From NCBI GenBank assembly GCA_903958625.1, contig CAJBTU010000003.1, positions 1 to 49,301 of the forward strand: 49,301 bases of DNA, written 5' to 3'. Each line of letters opens with the position of its first letter. Position 1 is the stretch's first letter. This DNA comes from an uncultured Ignavibacteriota bacterium. GTDB taxonomy: Bacteria; Bacteroidota; Ignavibacteria; UBA10030; UBA8401. Below the pieces are notes generated by a model. The model was not told the origin of the DNA, did no database searches, and saw nothing but the letters and a program-made list of their open reading frames with translations. Shown piece by piece: positions 1 to 8,387 of the stretch. The position numbers were made by a program, and so were the translations under genes.

Positions 1-44
1 ACCATGAACAGTATCAATGATTTGCGTAACATCAGATAGTAATT

Positions 45-458
45 TCAATTGACGTCAAAAGAGATCGTTTGCTGTTGACGGGAAATATTGACCGATTGAA
101 GAAATTGATCTGATAAATTTTTTTCCTGAATGTTCCCGACAACATACATAAAGAGCGTCATCATGATCACCGCGCCGATGGAATATACGGCCGTTGGGAT
201 TGAAATCGTCAGGGTTCTGTTCCGAAATTGCGAAGCTGTTTCTTTCATTCCCAGCACTTCAAACTTCCGGTCCATCTCATGCGGAACCGGATCATATGCC
301 AATTCTTTCACCGCGTCGTGGATCGTTTTCGTATCGCTAAAAAATTCCCTGCACAGTTCGCATTCTGATAGATGCCGGAACAGCGCTTGCTGCTGTTCTT
401 TCGGCAGTTCATTGTCCATAAACTGACTAATCTGTTCCTGAAATGATTGATGGTCCAT
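45..458 (-). CDS. zinc-finger anti-sigma factor (zf-HC2 type), membrane-anchored
   Basis: A 137-aa protein likely to hold the adjacent ECF sigma factor inactive at the inner membrane. The N-terminal half has the anti-sigma zinc-binding signature H29-x3-C33-x2-C36. A single hydrophobic segment at about residues 83-108 is followed by a short polar, presumably periplasmic tail, the usual layout of ZAS-type anti-sigma factors. The gene lies 11 bp downstream of the sigma gene on the same strand. A strong Shine-Dalgarno (AGGAGGA) begins at the sigma stop codon and supports the start at 458, so the two are probably co-translated. The signal sensed cannot be read from the sequence. Assignment as the cognate partner rests on adjacency plus the motif. 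Confidence 0.85.
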   Translation of the reverse strand: MDHQSFQEQISQFMDNELPKEQQQALFRHLSECELCREFFSDTKTIHDAVKELAYDPVPHEMDRKFEVLGMKETASQFRNRTLTISIPTAVYSIGAVIMMTLFMYVVGNIQEKNLSDQFLQSVNISRQQQTISFDVN

Positions 459-469
459 ATTATTCCTCC

Positions 470-1018
470 TTACAGATACGGTTTTAGCATTTCATTCAAT
501 GCTGCGCGCGATTTGAACAATTTCGATTTTACGGCGCTTACCGTTGTTGATGTTGTTTTTGCAATCTCTTCATACGTTAGACCTTCTGTTTCTCTTAATA
601 AATATGCTTCACGGTAGGCAGGTTTTAACTGCATGATCGCCGTCAGAAGTATCTCCGTCATTTCAGACTGAATGGTAATGCTCAATGGAGTAGAATGATC
701 GAAGACGATCGTTTCATCGTCATACTGTTCCATCGGAATTATTTTATTTCTCCGCAATACCATCAGCACTTCGTTCCGTGCAACCGAAAACAGCCACGAT
801 TTCAATGTTACTCCGCGCTCTATGGACTGAATCTTTGTGATCATTTTCAGGAATGTTTCCTGTGCCGCATCCTGCGCCGCGGCCGGATCCTTGAGCATTC
901 GAAGACAAAACGAATAGACCGCATTTTTATGACGTACATACAGTGCCGATCCGGCGTTGAGTTCCCCGTTCTTTAACTGCACGATCAATTCTTCGTCCGG
1001 TACCGTCGTTGTATTCAT
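470..1018 (-). CDS. ECF-type RNA polymerase sigma factor
   Basis: A 182-aa sigma-70 family protein of extracytoplasmic-function size. Region 2 (about residues 25-92) contains the DAAQETFLK core-binding/-10 helix and the SWLFSVARN segment. Region 4 (about 120-178) carries the helix-turn-helix LTYEEIAKTTSTTVSAVKSK that reads the -35 element. Regions 1 and 3 are absent, as expected for ECF factors. It is the first gene of a two-gene unit with the anti-sigma factor. It is divergent from the CsgG-like gene, with 144 bp between the start codons. Its regulon is unknown. The ECF subgroup cannot be assigned by eye. Confidence 0.93.
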   Translation of the reverse strand: MNTTTVPDEELIVQLKNGELNAGSALYVRHKNAVYSFCLRMLKDPAAAQDAAQETFLKMITKIQSIERGVTLKSWLFSVARNEVLMVLRRNKIIPMEQYDDETIVFDHSTPLSITIQSEMTEILLTAIMQLKPAYREAYLLRETEGLTYEEIAKTTSTTVSAVKSKLFKSRAALNEMLKPYL

Positions 1019-1089
1019 GGGGCCTGTTGTTATTGTTCAATTGTGCCAGTAAGATGCACAAGTCAGGTAAAAGTTGCCACTTTCCTTCA

Positions 1090-1120
1090 TTGCCTTTCGC
1101 TGTCAATCTCTCTATATTTC
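1090..1120 (+). promoter_or_regulatory. candidate promoter of the CsgG-like gene
   Basis: A TTG at 1090-1092, then 20 bp, then TATATTTC at 1113-1120 resembles the Bacteroidota primary-sigma pattern (TTG, about 19-21 bp, TAnnTTTG) with one mismatch. It ends 42 bp before the proposed start codon at 1163. There is no experimental support, and the match is short enough to occur by chance. Confidence 0.3.
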
Positions 1121-1162
1121 CCCACTTCACTCACAATTCAATACACTTATCGGGGACTAATT

Positions 1163-2047
1163 ATGAAAAGCATAACTCTATTCCTTGCTGCAGTACTTCT
1201 TTTTTCGCTTGCCGATGCACAATTGAAAAAACGCGTGGCAATCTCAGCATTTGAAGATAAAACAGGTTCCGGTTACGCGCATCTCGGTTCCGGTGTTGCC
1301 GATATGCTGACAACAGCATTGGTAAAATCGGGAAAGTTCACCGTAATTGAACGTCAGGAATTGGAAAAAGTGCTGGCAGAGCAAAAACTTGGCGAAAGCG
1401 GACTTGTTACGGCAGAAACAGCGCCAAAGGTGGGGAAACTGCTCGGAGTGGAACTGATCGTTGTGGGATCTGTGTCGGAATTCGGAACAAAGGAAAATAA
1501 GGTGTCCGGCGGATTGTCGTTCATCAGCGGCGGCATCAAACGCAAAACATCACGCGCTGTTGTGGATGTGCGCCTCGTGAATACCGTTACCGGCGAAATT
1601 GTTGCTGCCGAATCGAAAGAAGGAGAAGAATCCACCACCGGTATTTCGTTCGATTATTCAGGGGTCGACTTCAGCAACATGGACAGCTGGGATGATACCG
1701 ATATCGGCAAAGCATGCCGTAAAGCGGTGGACGGTGTTATTGAATTGATCACGGAGAATATGGGAAAGATTCCCTTCACCGGAAAAATTTTGAAAATGAA
1801 CAGCGACGGCACATTATTGATGAAACCCGGCTCCGAAGGGAACGTAAAGGTCGGGATGGAATTCGATGTGTTCCGTGTCGGCGAACCGATCAAAGATCCG
1901 GATACGGGGCTTGACCTCGGCGCCGAAGAGACAAAGGTCGGCCATGTAAAAGTGATCGAAGATGCCTTGAAGGGAAAAGCGGCGAAAGCAAAGATCACCG
2001 AAGGAAAAGATATTCAATCGACCGATATTCTCCGGGAACCAAACTAA
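1163..2047 (+). CDS. CsgG/TolB_N-like secreted protein
   Basis: A 294-aa protein related to the CsgG family of curli-assembly and related periplasmic or outer-membrane proteins. The start at 1163 gives a clean signal peptide (about 19 residues, cleaving near ADA-Q) with no lipobox cysteine. The longer in-frame start at 1043 would place a non-signal extension ahead of it. The CsgG-like core runs from RVAISAFEDKTGSG through the LGSGVADMLTTALVKSGKF and VIERQELEKVLAEQ segments (about residues 25-80) to a domain near VGSVSEF. The C-terminal 80 residues look like an SH3-like or TolB-associated domain. No other csg genes are present, so a curli role is not implied. The gene is divergent from the ECF sigma gene and 93 bp ahead of the ABC exporter genes. 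Confidence 0.8.
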   Translation: MKSITLFLAAVLLFSLADAQLKKRVAISAFEDKTGSGYAHLGSGVADMLTTALVKSGKFTVIERQELEKVLAEQKLGESGLVTAETAPKVGKLLGVELIVVGSVSEFGTKENKVSGGLSFISGGIKRKTSRAVVDVRLVNTVTGEIVAAESKEGEESTTGISFDYSGVDFSNMDSWDDTDIGKACRKAVDGVIELITENMGKIPFTGKILKMNSDGTLLMKPGSEGNVKVGMEFDVFRVGEPIKDPDTGLDLGAEETKVGHVKVIEDALKGKAAKAKITEGKDIQSTDILREPN

Positions 2048-2064
2048 CTTGAATGAAAATGAAA

Positions 2065-2130
2065 AATTAACAATGGACAATCATGCGGTAGTAACATTGC
2101 GTAAAATATTTCAATATTCCATTGTCAATT
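2065..2130. repeat. imperfect inverted repeat, 13-bp arms
   Basis: AATTAACAATGGA (2065-2077) is matched on the other strand by TCCATTGTCAATT (2118-2130), 12 of 13 positions, around a 40-bp spacer. The right arm is followed by another CTCAATTG-type word. The pair fills nearly all of the 93-bp gap between the CsgG-like gene and the ABC ATPase gene. There is no T-run suggestive of a terminator, and no second copy was noticed in the window. Confidence 0.45.
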
Positions 2131-2140
2131 CTCAATTGTT

Positions 2141-3055
2141 ATGAGTGATATCATCCTCCGCACTAAAAATCTCGGCAAGCATTATAAGAACCGCTGGGCC
2201 GCGCAAGAGATCGATCTTGAAGTGCACCGGGGCGACGTATTCGGTTTTCTCGGACCGAACGGTGCGGGAAAAAGTACAACGATACGGATGATCCTCTCCC
2301 TTATCACGCCGACGACCGGAACGGTAGAGTTGTTCGGCCACGATCTATTTAAGAAGCGCGAAGCTGCGTTGCAGAATGTCGGCGGCATCGTGGAAAAACC
2401 GGATTTCTACCTTTATCTTTCCGCATACCGCAATATGCAGATCGCCGGTTCGCTCACCCTTGGCAAAACTCCCGACGATAAAAAAATTAACGATACACTC
2501 GGTATTGTCGGCCTCGCCGAACGGTCGCTGGACAAAGTAAAAACATTCTCTCACGGAATGAAGCAGCGTCTCGGCATAGCGCAGGCACTTCTCTGCGATC
2601 CTCAATTGATCATGCTTGACGAACCGACGAACGGTCTTGATCCTCAGGGGATGAAAGAAGTAAGGGAATTGATAACACGGCTGACAACGGAACGGGGTAT
2701 CACCGTTTTTCTCTCCTCGCATCTGCTGAATGAAGTGGAACAGGTGGCAACACGCATGGCGATTATCAACAAAGGAAAAATGATCGTTCAAGGTAAGGTT
2801 GAAGATCTGCTTAAAGCGAACGCGAATAAGGTTCTCTTCAATGTTGAGCCGGTCAAGCGATCGATGGCAGTATTGGAAAAGATCAAAAAAGTATCGGAAA
2901 TAGCGCAGACCGACGAAGGTATCGTTGCGAAGGTCGATGGAAAAATGATCCCTGCTGTGGTTAATGAACTGGTAAAAGCGAAATGCAAGGTCTTTTCGGT
3001 GCAGCCGAAACACAGTTTGGAAGAATATTTTTTGGACGTCACCACCGAGAGTTAA
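2141..3055 (+). CDS. ABC transporter ATP-binding protein (ABC-2 exporter type)
   Basis: A 304-aa ATPase subunit that powers the membrane permease encoded at 3455. The Walker A is GPNGAGKST (residues 38-46), the signature loop is a variant FSHGMKQ (136-142) and the Walker B is LIMLDEP with D160-E161, followed by NGLDPQG. The switch histidine lies in LSSHLL. The C-terminal 90 residues form the extra domain typical of CcmA/NatA/BcrA-like exporters. The family moves drugs, lipids or peptides or acts in gliding and copper systems; the substrate here is unknown. The partner gene should follow directly, but the GIY-YIG element at 3067-3432 now separates the two. Confidence 0.95.
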   Translation: MSDIILRTKNLGKHYKNRWAAQEIDLEVHRGDVFGFLGPNGAGKSTTIRMILSLITPTTGTVELFGHDLFKKREAALQNVGGIVEKPDFYLYLSAYRNMQIAGSLTLGKTPDDKKINDTLGIVGLAERSLDKVKTFSHGMKQRLGIAQALLCDPQLIMLDEPTNGLDPQGMKEVRELITRLTTERGITVFLSSHLLNEVEQVATRMAIINKGKMIVQGKVEDLLKANANKVLFNVEPVKRSMAVLEKIKKVSEIAQTDEGIVAKVDGKMIPAVVNELVKAKCKVFSVQPKHSLEEYFLDVTTES

Positions 3056-3066
3056 GGAGTTGCTGG

Positions 3067-3432
3067 CATTCCGAGCGAAGCCCCGATATTTTTATAGGGG
3101 CGAAGCGAGGAATCTCAACGTTATTTTTTAATGAAGAATAAATCTGGAACTCTTTATGTCGGCATGACTAATGATTTGCGAAAACGTGTTGCTCAACACA
3201 AAGAAATGCTTGTTGAAGGATTTACAAAACGCTATCGAATAACAACGCTGATTTATTTTGAAGAATACGATGATGTTCGATATTGTATTGAACGGGAAAC
3301 ACGAAAGAAAGCTTGGACCAGAAGGAAAAAATTGGATTTGATTGCGACAATGAACCCTTCAATGAAAGAAATAATTATTAATTGATTTTTAAAGATTGAG
3401 ATTCCTCGTCCCATGGAATGGGACTCGGAATG
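3067..3432 (+). mobile_element. GIY-YIG gene bounded by palindromic inverted repeats
   Basis: A 366-bp unit lies between the two subunit genes of one ABC exporter. Its ends match as perfect inverted repeats at two levels. Outer: CATTCCGAG (3067-3075) against CTCGGAATG (3424-3432). Inner: CGAGGAATCTCAA (3106-3118) against TTGAGATTCCTCG (3396-3408). Each end is itself a hairpin. The left has a GCCCC/GGGGC stem between CGAAG words (3076-3105). The right has a perfect 7-bp stem GTCCCAT/ATGGGAC with a 3-nt loop (3409-3425). The only gene inside is the GIY-YIG ORF. No convincing target-site duplication was found. Mobility is inferred from structure and location; no transposase is present. Confidence 0.65.
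3131..3385 (+). CDS. GIY-YIG endonuclease-like protein, N-terminally short
   Basis: An 84-aa protein with the YIG half of the GIY-YIG nuclease fold (GTLYVGMTND), the following helix arginine (DLRKRV), the QHK motif, the acidic YFEEYDD strand and the family's usual tail IERE..RRKKLDLIATMNP. Free-standing relatives usually begin about 8-10 residues earlier with a YYVYI strand that holds the first catalytic tyrosine. Here the reading frame is open upstream only to 3098 and has no ATG, GTG or TTG before 3131. The codons just upstream read RYFL, running into the end of the left repeat arm. The copy is therefore either truncated and possibly inactive, or begins at a non-standard codon. Such proteins act on DNA, but this one's target is unknown. 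Confidence 0.8.
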   Translation: MKNKSGTLYVGMTNDLRKRVAQHKEMLVEGFTKRYRITTLIYFEEYDDVRYCIERETRKKAWTRRKKLDLIATMNPSMKEIIIN

Positions 3433-3454
3433 ACAATTACTCAACATTCTACTT

Positions 3455-4294
3455 ATGCTCAATCTTATCTACTGGGAACTCTTCAAGACCTACGCCAAGT
3501 GGCGGACCTATATCGGCTTTATCGCCGTCGGCGTCCTCATTCCCGTGATCATGTGGATCATGTGGGTGGAAGGGGGAAAGTTCATTCAGCATCAACTGAG
3601 ATCGCTCCAATCTGAATTTTTAATTACCGGAAATCTCTTTAACGGCTGGGTGATCGCGCAATTGATCATGAACGGCCTGTGGGTTCACGTTCCCACGCTG
3701 ATAGCACTTGTTGCCGGCGATCAGCTTTCAGGTGAAGCGACCTCGGGAACATTCAGGCTGACGCTCATCCGTCCGGTTTCCCGCACGCGGATACTGAATG
3801 CAAAATATATCGCCACGCTCATCTACACCGCGTCACTCGTTATTGCCATCGCCTTCACCTCCGTCGGACTGGGGCTATGGATCTTCGGCACCGGCGATCT
3901 TATTGCATTCGATAAGGACGGGATCACCATCCTTCCGGAGTACGACCTGTATATTCGTTTTCTTTTTGCTTATGCGCTTGCTATTTGGTCGATGTTCGTA
4001 GTCGCTTCGCTCGCATTCTTCATCTCATCATTTGTTGAAAATGCCATCGGCCCGATCATTACAACCATGACGGTGATCGTCATCTTCCTCATAATTTCTA
4101 ATCTCCCGGTCGAATCCGTTGAAGGGATCAAACCTTGGCTCTTTACAACGCATATGAATGTATGGCAGCAGGCATTTCGCGATCCGTATGATTGGGAAAA
4201 GATCCGCACTTCGGTGCTTGCGCTCGGGGCAAACAGTCTATTCTTTTGGGCAATAACGCTCTTCATATTCCGACGAAAAGATATTCTATCATAA
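3455..4294 (+). CDS. ABC-2 type transporter permease
   Basis: A 279-aa inner-membrane protein with about six hydrophobic segments (near residues 17-38, 60-80, 110-130, 165-190, 195-218 and 255-275). A conserved cytoplasmic loop, GDQLSGEATSGTFRLTLIRPVSRTRIL (two halves of one segment), is the standard ABC-2 permease coupling region. It is the membrane partner of the ATPase at 2141; the spacing between them is about 400 bp only because the GIY-YIG element sits there. The POT-like transporter starts 13 bp downstream, so the transcript probably continues. Exported substrate unknown. Confidence 0.88.
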   Translation: MLNLIYWELFKTYAKWRTYIGFIAVGVLIPVIMWIMWVEGGKFIQHQLRSLQSEFLITGNLFNGWVIAQLIMNGLWVHVPTLIALVAGDQLSGEATSGTFRLTLIRPVSRTRILNAKYIATLIYTASLVIAIAFTSVGLGLWIFGTGDLIAFDKDGITILPEYDLYIRFLFAYALAIWSMFVVASLAFFISSFVENAIGPIITTMTVIVIFLIISNLPVESVEGIKPWLFTTHMNVWQQAFRDPYDWEKIRTSVLALGANSLFFWAITLFIFRRKDILS

Positions 4295-4307
4295 ACAAAG
4301 GAACACA

Positions 4308-5576
4308 ATGACATTGCAGGAAAGATTAAGGGAAGTAAAAGACGGGTTCCATCCGTCGTTCTGGGTTGCCAACGGAATGGAACTGTTCGAACGCCTTGCA
4401 TACTACGGACAACAAATTGTTTTCATGGTGTATGTGCGCAACAGACTCGGTTTTACCGAAACGGAAGCTGGAACGCTCTCCGGAATTTTCGGCGGATTGA
4501 TCTATCTCCTTCCGATTCTCGGCGGCACACTTGCCGATAAATGGGGATTTCGTCGCGCATTCAATATTGCGTTTTCAATCCTTGGCCTTGGATATTTTCT
4601 TATCGGTTCGGTAGGCATGACCGCCTTTGCCGGGATATACAGCGGAATTCCTCTTTACTGGCTGCTGCTGGCCTTCCTCATCTTCACGGCTTTCGGCGGA
4701 TCGTTCATCAAACCATCAGTGCTTGGAACCGTTGCCGTTACATCTACGGAAAAAACAAAATCCCTCGGCTTCGCCATTTATTATTGGCTGGTCAATGCCG
4801 GCGCAATGATCGGACCGACGATCGCCTATTTTGTACGCGACAGTTTCGGCAATGAATTTGTCTATCTGGTCTCATCCATCAGCTGCTTTGCCATGCTCAT
4901 CGTCAACTTGATCCTTTATAAAGACGTGGTGCACGAAAAGAATGAGATCACCGAAACGCTCGGCAAGAAAATGGCAAATCTCGTTGTTGTTCTCGGAAAT
5001 TTTAAATTCATGATCTTCCTGCTCATCTATTCACTGTACTGGGTCATCTTCTGGCAGGAATTCATCATTGTTCCGTATTACATAACGGACTATATCGGCA
5101 AGGAAGCGCCGTACGAAATTGTGCAGTCGTGGGCGGGAGCCGGTGCAATTATCTTGCTGCAAATTCCCATTAACCGGTGGACGAAGAATATTCCGACCCG
5201 CACTGCCATCCTGACCGGGTTTGCGGTGTCATCGCTCATCTGGATCATCATTGCGATCCATCCTTCCATTCCCACGATCGCCGCAGGAATTGTCGCCTTT
5301 GCCATCGGCGAAATGATTCAGGCTCCGCGGTATTACGAATATATTTCGGAGATCGCACCGAAAGGGCAGCAGGGATTGTATCAGGGATATGCATTTCTTC
5401 CGATAGCCATCGCACGGTTTGTCGGCGATCCTTTCGGCGGCTGGATCTACCAAACTTCAAAAGCTTCTGGAAATCCTTCTAATGTGTGGTATTCTATGAT
5501 CGCGATCGGCATTACCGGAACGGTCCTAATGGCGATCTATAACAAAGTGATTGCACGGCAAGAATCAAGGATATGA
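4308..5576 (+). CDS. MFS transporter, POT/PTR-like
   Basis: A 422-aa, about 12-helix inner-membrane transporter. The N-terminus has GMELFERLAYYG, which matches the E-R-x-x-Y-Y-G signature of proton-dependent oligopeptide transporters. It is followed by the MFS loop GGTLADKWGFRRA. The family typically imports di- and tripeptides with protons, though bacterial relatives at this divergence may carry other small molecules. A start at 4308 is supported by AAAGGAAC seven bases upstream. Its stop overlaps the LolA-like gene's start by 4 bp (ATGA), indicating translational coupling. Substrate not assignable from sequence. Confidence 0.82.
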   Translation: MTLQERLREVKDGFHPSFWVANGMELFERLAYYGQQIVFMVYVRNRLGFTETEAGTLSGIFGGLIYLLPILGGTLADKWGFRRAFNIAFSILGLGYFLIGSVGMTAFAGIYSGIPLYWLLLAFLIFTAFGGSFIKPSVLGTVAVTSTEKTKSLGFAIYYWLVNAGAMIGPTIAYFVRDSFGNEFVYLVSSISCFAMLIVNLILYKDVVHEKNEITETLGKKMANLVVVLGNFKFMIFLLIYSLYWVIFWQEFIIVPYYITDYIGKEAPYEIVQSWAGAGAIILLQIPINRWTKNIPTRTAILTGFAVSSLIWIIIAIHPSIPTIAAGIVAFAIGEMIQAPRYYEYISEIAPKGQQGLYQGYAFLPIAIARFVGDPFGGWIYQTSKASGNPSNVWYSMIAIGITGTVLMAIYNKVIARQESRI

Positions 5577-6301
5577 ATATGAAAAAGGAAACGGCAAGAA
5601 ATAAAATGTACCGCGTACTGTATAAATATCTTCTGTGCAGTATTCTTGTTTTTTCTTTTTCCCTGACGGCCTTTGCGCAGGAGTTGACCGCCGAGAAGAT
5701 CCTCCGGAACGTGAAGGCAAATTTTGATGCGGTGAAGGATTATACAGCCATGCTCACCGCCACGGTGGACATGGAACGGCTTCGTGTGCCGGAAATGAAA
5801 GTGAAGATCTACTTCAAGCAGCCGAACAAATTCAAAACGGAATCGAAGAACACCTCGTTCCTTCCAAAAAATATGATGGACCTGAATCCGGGTGATATGC
5901 TGAAAAAATTCGACGCATCATTGATGGGGAAAGAGGAATCGGGAGGAAAAACTTTCTACAAGATCCGTCTCATTACAAAGCCTGAAAAAGGTAAGCAGGT
6001 CCGGGAAAGTTTTGTATGGGTCGATGCTGAACACTGGACGATCACAAAACTGGAAGCTTTTCCGTCCGAAGGAAGAAAGATCGAACTGAAAGTTGAGAGT
6101 ACTGTCATCGACGGCAAATTCATTGTACCATCCAGAATATTTGCAAAATTTGACTTCGATCAAAATGCCGATTCTACCGCAGAAAGGATCTACAGTCCGA
6201 ACCGCATGCCGAAAAAGGGATCGGTGGAATTGAAGTATTCCGATTATGAGGTGAACAAAGGATTGAGTGATGAGATCTTTGAGAAGAAGGAAAAGCAATA
6301 G
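5573..6301 (+). CDS. LolA-like outer-membrane lipoprotein-sorting protein
   Basis: A 242-aa exported protein with an N-terminal basic region, a hydrophobic core and a cleavage site near FAQ (about residue 36). The mature part has the LolA/LolB-type half-barrel pattern: LTAEKILRNVKANFDAVKDY at the start, alternating beta strands, KIYFKQPNKFK, then FVWVDAEHWTITKLEAF. Classical LolA ferries lipoproteins across the periplasm. Paralogs in this group often accompany transporters and have undefined lipid-related roles. It is translationally coupled to the POT-like transporter through an ATGA overlap. An alternative start at 5579 would remove only two residues. Confidence 0.78.
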   Translation: MNMKKETARNKMYRVLYKYLLCSILVFSFSLTAFAQELTAEKILRNVKANFDAVKDYTAMLTATVDMERLRVPEMKVKIYFKQPNKFKTESKNTSFLPKNMMDLNPGDMLKKFDASLMGKEESGGKTFYKIRLITKPEKGKQVRESFVWVDAEHWTITKLEAFPSEGRKIELKVESTVIDGKFIVPSRIFAKFDFDQNADSTAERIYSPNRMPKKGSVELKYSDYEVNKGLSDEIFEKKEKQ

Positions 6302-6337
6302 CAGTTGATTTTTATCTTACGATGATTATTTTGCAGT

Positions 6338-6808
<471 letters not shown>

Positions 6809-6826
6809 TCTTAAAAAAAATTGCAC

Positions 6827-6857
6827 AATAAAAGCCGCTTTCAAAGCGGCTTTTTTA
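6827..6857. terminator. bidirectional rho-independent terminator
   Basis: AAAGCCGC and GCGGCTTT form a GC-rich stem around TTTCAAA, with A-rich sequence on one side and TTTTTT on the other. It can therefore serve the DUF2442 gene (+) and carA (-). The carA stop codon (6855-6857) lies in its T-tract. Confidence 0.85.
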
Positions 6858-7985
6858 TTGCTTCTGCTTCTCCATCATCGTGATGAATTTTGAAAAGAGA
6901 TAATCACTGTCGTGCGGTCCGGGTGATGCTTCCGGATGGTACTGCACACAGAAAAGCGGATGATGTTTGTGTTCAAATCCTTCCACCGTCTGGTCGTTTA
7001 GATTGATATGTGTCAGTTCCACCTGCGACTGGTCCATCGACTTCCAGTCAACGGCAAATCCGTGATTCTGAGAGGTGATTTCGATGACACTCGTTTTCAA
7101 ATTTTTTACCGGATGATTCCCGCCGCGATGGCCGAATTTAAGTTTGTATGTAGTTCCACCGAGTGCCAGGCCGAGCAATTGGTGGCCGAGACAAATACCG
7201 AAGATCGGTTTCTTACCTATAAGTTCTTTGATGGTCGTGATTGCATATTTCACCGCACCCGGATCTCCGGGACCGTTGGAGAGAAATATTCCGTCGGGTT
7301 TCATCGCCAGCACCTGTTCCGCCGAATAACTTGCCGGAACCACGGTCAGATCGCAGCCGTAAGTGGTCAGTCGGCGAAGGATATTCTGTTTTACTCCGTA
7401 ATCTATTACCACGACTTTGTACTGTGCATTGTTTTTTTCGTTGTTCTTTGTACCCAACGCATAATTGGTTGTATCTATTTCGTTCCAGCGGTACTCGGCC
7501 TTCGTGGTAACATTCTTCGCAAGATCGCGGCCATTCATGTCGGGAGATGATTTTGCTTTTGCGATCAGTGAGGTATCGTCGAGGTCCTGTGTGGAGATTA
7601 CTCCGCGCATCGCCCCTTCTGTCCGCAGAATCTTCGTCAGCATGCGCGTATCGATCCCCTGGATGGCGAGAATATTGTTTTTCTTCAGCCAGTCGCCAAG
7701 CGACGAATCAGCGCGCCAGTTGCTGTAAAAATCAAAATATTCCTTCACGATAAAACCGCTCACCTGCGGTTTCACCGATTCAACATCTTCCGTATTCACT
7801 CCATAATTGCCGATCAGCGGATACGTCATTGTTACGATCTGTCCTGCGTATGACGGATCGGTAAGGATCTCCTGATACCCGGTGATGCTGGTATTGAAAC
7901 AGACTTCACCGAATGTTTCACCCTCGGCGCCGAAATGTTCACCGGTAAAGATTGTACCATTCTCTAAAGCAAGTTTTGCGATCAT
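6855..7985 (-). CDS. carA: carbamoyl-phosphate synthase small (glutaminase) subunit
   Basis: A 376-aa protein of normal length that hydrolyses glutamine and passes ammonia to the large subunit, feeding pyrimidine and arginine synthesis. The N-terminal CarA domain has GTIFTGEHFGAEGETFGEV and ITGYQEILTDPSYAGQ. The C-terminal class I amidotransferase domain has the nucleophile C265 in GICLGHQLLG and the His350/Glu352 pair in YHPEASPGP, so the triad is complete. It stands alone on the minus strand; carB is not in the window. GGAAA precedes the start. No attenuator or PyrR-type leader was recognised upstream. Confidence 0.97.
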   Translation of the reverse strand: MIAKLALENGTIFTGEHFGAEGETFGEVCFNTSITGYQEILTDPSYAGQIVTMTYPLIGNYGVNTEDVESVKPQVSGFIVKEYFDFYSNWRADSSLGDWLKKNNILAIQGIDTRMLTKILRTEGAMRGVISTQDLDDTSLIAKAKSSPDMNGRDLAKNVTTKAEYRWNEIDTTNYALGTKNNEKNNAQYKVVVIDYGVKQNILRRLTTYGCDLTVVPASYSAEQVLAMKPDGIFLSNGPGDPGAVKYAITTIKELIGKKPIFGICLGHQLLGLALGGTTYKLKFGHRGGNHPVKNLKTSVIEITSQNHGFAVDWKSMDQSQVELTHINLNDQTVEGFEHKHHPLFCVQYHPEASPGPHDSDYLFSKFITMMEKQKQ

Positions 7986-8092
7986 TGTTTCCTACGGCGT
8001 CACGTTATGCGGCAAAAAATTATATTCACTTATTGGATGCTCCGGCTAAAAATACGAAATATTTGTTGACAACTGAAATACAATTATAATAG

Positions 8093-8387
8093 AATTGGTC
8101 TCAAAAATACCAATTTGTTTTCATGCCTAGTTCCGCCTACTGCGGGATAAACTGCGTCGAGATATGGATATCGTGAATTGTCACACTGAGGTTCTCATAT
8201 TGACATCCTGCCTGCCGAAGGCACGGCGTCAAGAATCATCATAAAATTGACATCAATAGATTAGTCCCTGGATGACTTATGCCAATAGTGAACAATTTAA
8301 TGCATTAATAGGTGAATCTTTTTGATGTCATTGGTAGCGAAGTCGAAGTGTGACAATCTTCAAAAAATACAGTTTTTGAGACCAGTT
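8093..8387. mobile_element. MITE-like non-coding repeat with nested inverted repeats
   Basis: The ends AATTGGTCTCAAAAA (8093-8107) and TTTTTGAGACCAGTT (8373-8387) are inverted repeats matching at 14 of 15 positions. Both are directly flanked by ATAG (8089-8092 and 8388-8391), a possible 4-bp target duplication. Inside is a second perfect inverted repeat, ATTGTCACACT (8177-8187) against AGTGTGACAAT (8347-8357), the right copy preceded by GCGAAGTCGA. No ORF fills the 295 bp. The structure fits a small non-autonomous element, perhaps with another palindromic repeat inserted or split inside. Only one copy is in this window, so repetition in the genome is not shown. Confidence 0.5.

Noticed and set aside
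1043-1162. Longer N-terminus for the CsgG-like protein
   Set aside because: The extra 40 residues precede a clear signal peptide and overlap the candidate promoter.
2345-3013. 222-codon minus-strand ORF inside the ABC ATPase gene
   Set aside because: Shadow of a gene with complete Walker motifs; no protein-like features of its own.
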